NCBI GenBank assembly: GCA_943736015.1
Contig: OX031069.1
Coordinates: 42,566,728 to 42,630,727, forward strand
Direction of reading: 5' to 3'
Source of the DNA: Tridacna crocea
Taxonomy: Eukaryota > Mollusca > Bivalvia > Cardiida > Cardiidae
DNA: 64,000 nt
Both the position numbers and the translations under genes were made by a program. A model generated the notes under the pieces. It saw only the letters and a list, made by a program, of their open reading frames with translations, was not told the DNA's origin and did no database searches. Of this stretch, positions 61,786-64,000 are shown one piece after another. Numbering within the stretch: position 1 is the stretch's first letter; each line of letters starts with the position of its first letter.

Positions 61786-62180
61786 CTAACCCTTTACAAC
61801 ACAGTCACAAGACTTTACGACCTTGAAAAAGAAGCCTTGTGAGAAAAGGAGAAACTGCTTGTCACCAGCGTTTTCTCCGTCTCTCACAATGTTTTCTACC
61901 ATTTCTATGACGTCTTTAATCATTTGAAAATACGTTTATTTTTTTGTCAGCATATCCTTTGCATTTAAACCAGTCTAAAAGTTCATTATCAATTTTGTTA
62001 AAGAGTAACGACACAATCACAGGATTTTACGACCTTGAAAAAGAATCCTTTTGAAAACACTGCGAGCAAAGGAGAAAATGCTTGTCACCAGCGTTTTCTC
62101 CTTTTGTCACAACGTTTTCTACCCTTTCTATGACGTCTTTAATAATTTGAGATACGTTAACTATTTTGTCAGCATATTCT
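61786..62180. repeat. Two joined degenerate TTAA-MITEs
   Basis: 61786-62009 (TAACCCTTTACAACACAGTC ... TTGTTAAAGAGTAA) and 62010-62180 share AAATGCTTGTCACCAGCG-type cores and TATGACGTCTTTAAT. Confidence 0.72.
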
Positions 62181-62415
62181 TTAACCTTTCGTAAACAATC
62201 CCTGGTTTTTACGGGTCATGAATAAAAGCCTTTAGAAAACAGTGTGGGAAAAGAAGAAAATGCTGGTAACCAGCATTTTCTCCTTTTCCCACAATGTTTT
62301 CTACTTTCTACCTTATCATATAGGAAAATCATTTTTTTAGCAACTGTTAATTTATCATCGGCAAAATGCATTCAATTTGATCTGGTCCAAAATTTGCCTT
62401 TTGGGAAAGGGTTAA
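62181..62415. repeat. TTAA-MITE copy
   Basis: TTAACCTTTCGTAAACAATC at left, TTTTGGGAAAGGGTTAA at right, perfect central palindrome. Closely resembles 24-240. Confidence 0.88.
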
Positions 62416-62610
62416 ATTTAAACCAGTCTAGAATTTCATCATTTGTTAAAGTAACCACCTATCGACGGTGCCTTATACTGGCATCCTGCCAAAACCTGCA
62501 AGTCGAAGCGATAGCTAACTCTTGACGATACATGTACATCTTTACTCGTTTTCAGGCAGTTTCCAGCGAGTATATATATATATGATTCATAAAGTTACAA
62601 AAAAATGACA

Positions 62611-63426
62611 GTATTCCCTTAAAAGGCTGCGTAGCCTCCTAAGCTATTTCTAGATTTCCCGCCAAAACTAAAAAAAGCATTGTGGGAATGTTAAGTTACT
62701 GGCATATGACTAATGATGCTTAAATTGAATAAAATAACAAACATGTAATCATTTTCCATAATGTCTTCTCTGGACGCTATGTTTGAAGCTTCGTCTATAT
62801 ATTTCCGGTATGTAGATGATCGAGTTGCTCATGTAAAAATACACCATGTTTCCCGTCTTTGTCGACCTGGGCTGTAGTAAATCTCTAATTTCTCTTGTTG
62901 TCGGATGGGTTTCGACTACTATTCACGAATGAAAATTATAAGGCTTTGGGAGTATAGGGATGACTTTTTGTATTTTTTGTAAAATTTTCGTCCCGAAATC
63001 TGAAGAGCCACCTTTAAAGGTGGCCCTTCAGATTTTGGGTCGAAAATTGTACAAAAATGCAAAAAAATCATCCTTATAGTACCAAAGCCTTTTAATTTTC
63101 ATTCATAAAACCCCAGTAGTCGAACACGGTCCGGCAACTCGAGAAATTAGAGATTTACTACACCCCAGGTCGACACCGACGGGAAACACGTTCTATTTTT
63201 AGATGATCAATTCGCTCATTTACATACAGGAATACACAGACGAAGTTTCAAACATAGCGTCCGAAGAAGACATTATGGAAAATAATTATTACATGTTTGT
63301 TATGTGATAGAATTTAAGCGCTATGAGTCACGTGCAAGTCACTTTGTTTCCCCGAAATGCTTTGTTGATTTTTGGCGCGAAATCTAAAAATACCTTAAGA
63401 GGCTACGTAGCCTTTTAAGGGAATAC
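62611..63426. mobile_element. 816-bp foldback palindrome
   Basis: The whole element is one inverted repeat centred at about 63015 (CACCTTTAAAGGTG). Ends are GTATTCCCTTAAAAGGCTGC and GTAGCCTTTTAAGGGAATAC. Paired landmarks are ACATGTAATCATTTTCC / AAAATAATTATTACATGT and CGACCTGGGCTGTAGTAAAT / TTTACTACACCCCAGGTCG. Arms are ~400 bp and imperfect. No coding frame. Confidence 0.87.
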
Positions 63427-63515
63427 AATCGAAAAAATTTTTTTGTGTAATTTTATGAATCTTAATTATGGATGATTTGTATCATTTTTTCATATGAATT
63501 TCAGTGATATATATG

Positions 63516-63970
63516 TCGTAGTCCAAACTGGAATCCAGGCAGATCCGGAATCTGCCTAGACCAAACTGGAATTTGTCTATAACAAATCAGGATTCCAGTT
63601 TAGCTTTGCAGCTCTACAATCTGCCTAAACCAAATTTTAATAATTTCTCGTTGAATATAGGGCGTCTACATATGAATCATCTTACTTTTAAACGTAAACT
63701 CCAAAATAAAAGAAGTTTTAGTCAGAAATTCAGAGTAAATATAAATTTTGAATGTTTTGTACTAATAAAAAAGGTGGAAAAAAGAGCGATTGTGGCAAAA
63801 ATCGTATAAAATGCTTTAAATGGAAATACCTCTCAATTGTAAACATAACTAAATCAATATATTTAAAAAAAAAATATTAGAAAACGATGCATTTTGGTCT
63901 ACACAAAATTTGAATTCTGATTTGGTCTAGGCAGATTCCGGATCTGCCTAGATTCCAATCTGGCCTACGA
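63516..63970. repeat. 455-bp inverted-repeat element inserted in another MITE
   Basis: Ends TCGTAGTCCAAACTGGAATC and ATTCCAATCTGGCCTACGA with ~50-bp inverted repeats (CCGGAATCTGCCTAGACCAA). It splits a CCTTTTAAGGGAATACC-family copy between TCAGTGATATATATG and TATATATTTTTTAATTTGG. Confidence 0.78.
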
Positions 63971-64000
63971 CATATATATTTTTTAATTTGGTGAGATGTA

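Overview
The window is animal nuclear DNA: AT-rich, with intron-split genes using GT-AG splice sites, tRNA-derived SINEs and a very dense load of short inverted-repeat elements. The repeat style, the frequent ACATGTA motifs and a Gmr1-like LTR retrotransposon suggest a marine invertebrate, most likely a bivalve mollusc. That placement is inference. There are no prokaryotic operons, CRISPR arrays or rRNA genes.

Three host genes are supported by spliced homology. FAM221A lies on the minus strand (371-13816). Seven exons are in the window and the last few codons lie beyond the left edge. VCPKMT/METTL21D, a VCP lysine methyltransferase, is on the minus strand (15427-20600) with four exons and appears complete. 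DNAJC28, a J-domain plus DUF1992 protein, is on the plus strand (29240-35721) with five coding exons and appears complete. VCPKMT and DNAJC28 are divergent. The space between them holds a 789-bp inverted-repeat element and a 6241-bp LTR retrotransposon.

The LTR element (22311-28551, minus strand) is the most notable mobile element. It has 562-bp LTRs with one visible mismatch, a tRNA-Pro-type primer-binding site, a polypurine tract and a 4-bp target duplication. One long Gag-Pol frame runs Gag, zinc knuckle, protease, integrase, then reverse transcriptase and RNase H. Integrase before reverse transcriptase is the Ty1/copia-like order known from the Gmr1 group of Ty3/gypsy elements. An in-frame TGA and a small frameshift interrupt the end of pol.

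The dominant repeat is a ~230-bp element present as about 25 near-complete copies and a similar number of fragments, in introns and between genes. Each begins and ends with TTAA followed by CCCTTTACC-like inverted ends and carries a central palindrome of about 50-60 bp. Nested insertions inside other repeats show TTAA being duplicated, which points to a piggyBac-type non-autonomous MITE.

From 36 kb to 64 kb no protein gene is supported. The region is layered repeats: palindromic MITEs, a foldback-like element with inverted tandem arrays (44.4-45.2 kb), a pogo/Tigger-like relic with a CENP-B-type helix-turn-helix start (48.5-49.6 kb), SINEs, a diverged tandem block (49.7-51.3 kb) and an 816-bp near-continuous foldback palindrome (62.6-63.4 kb).
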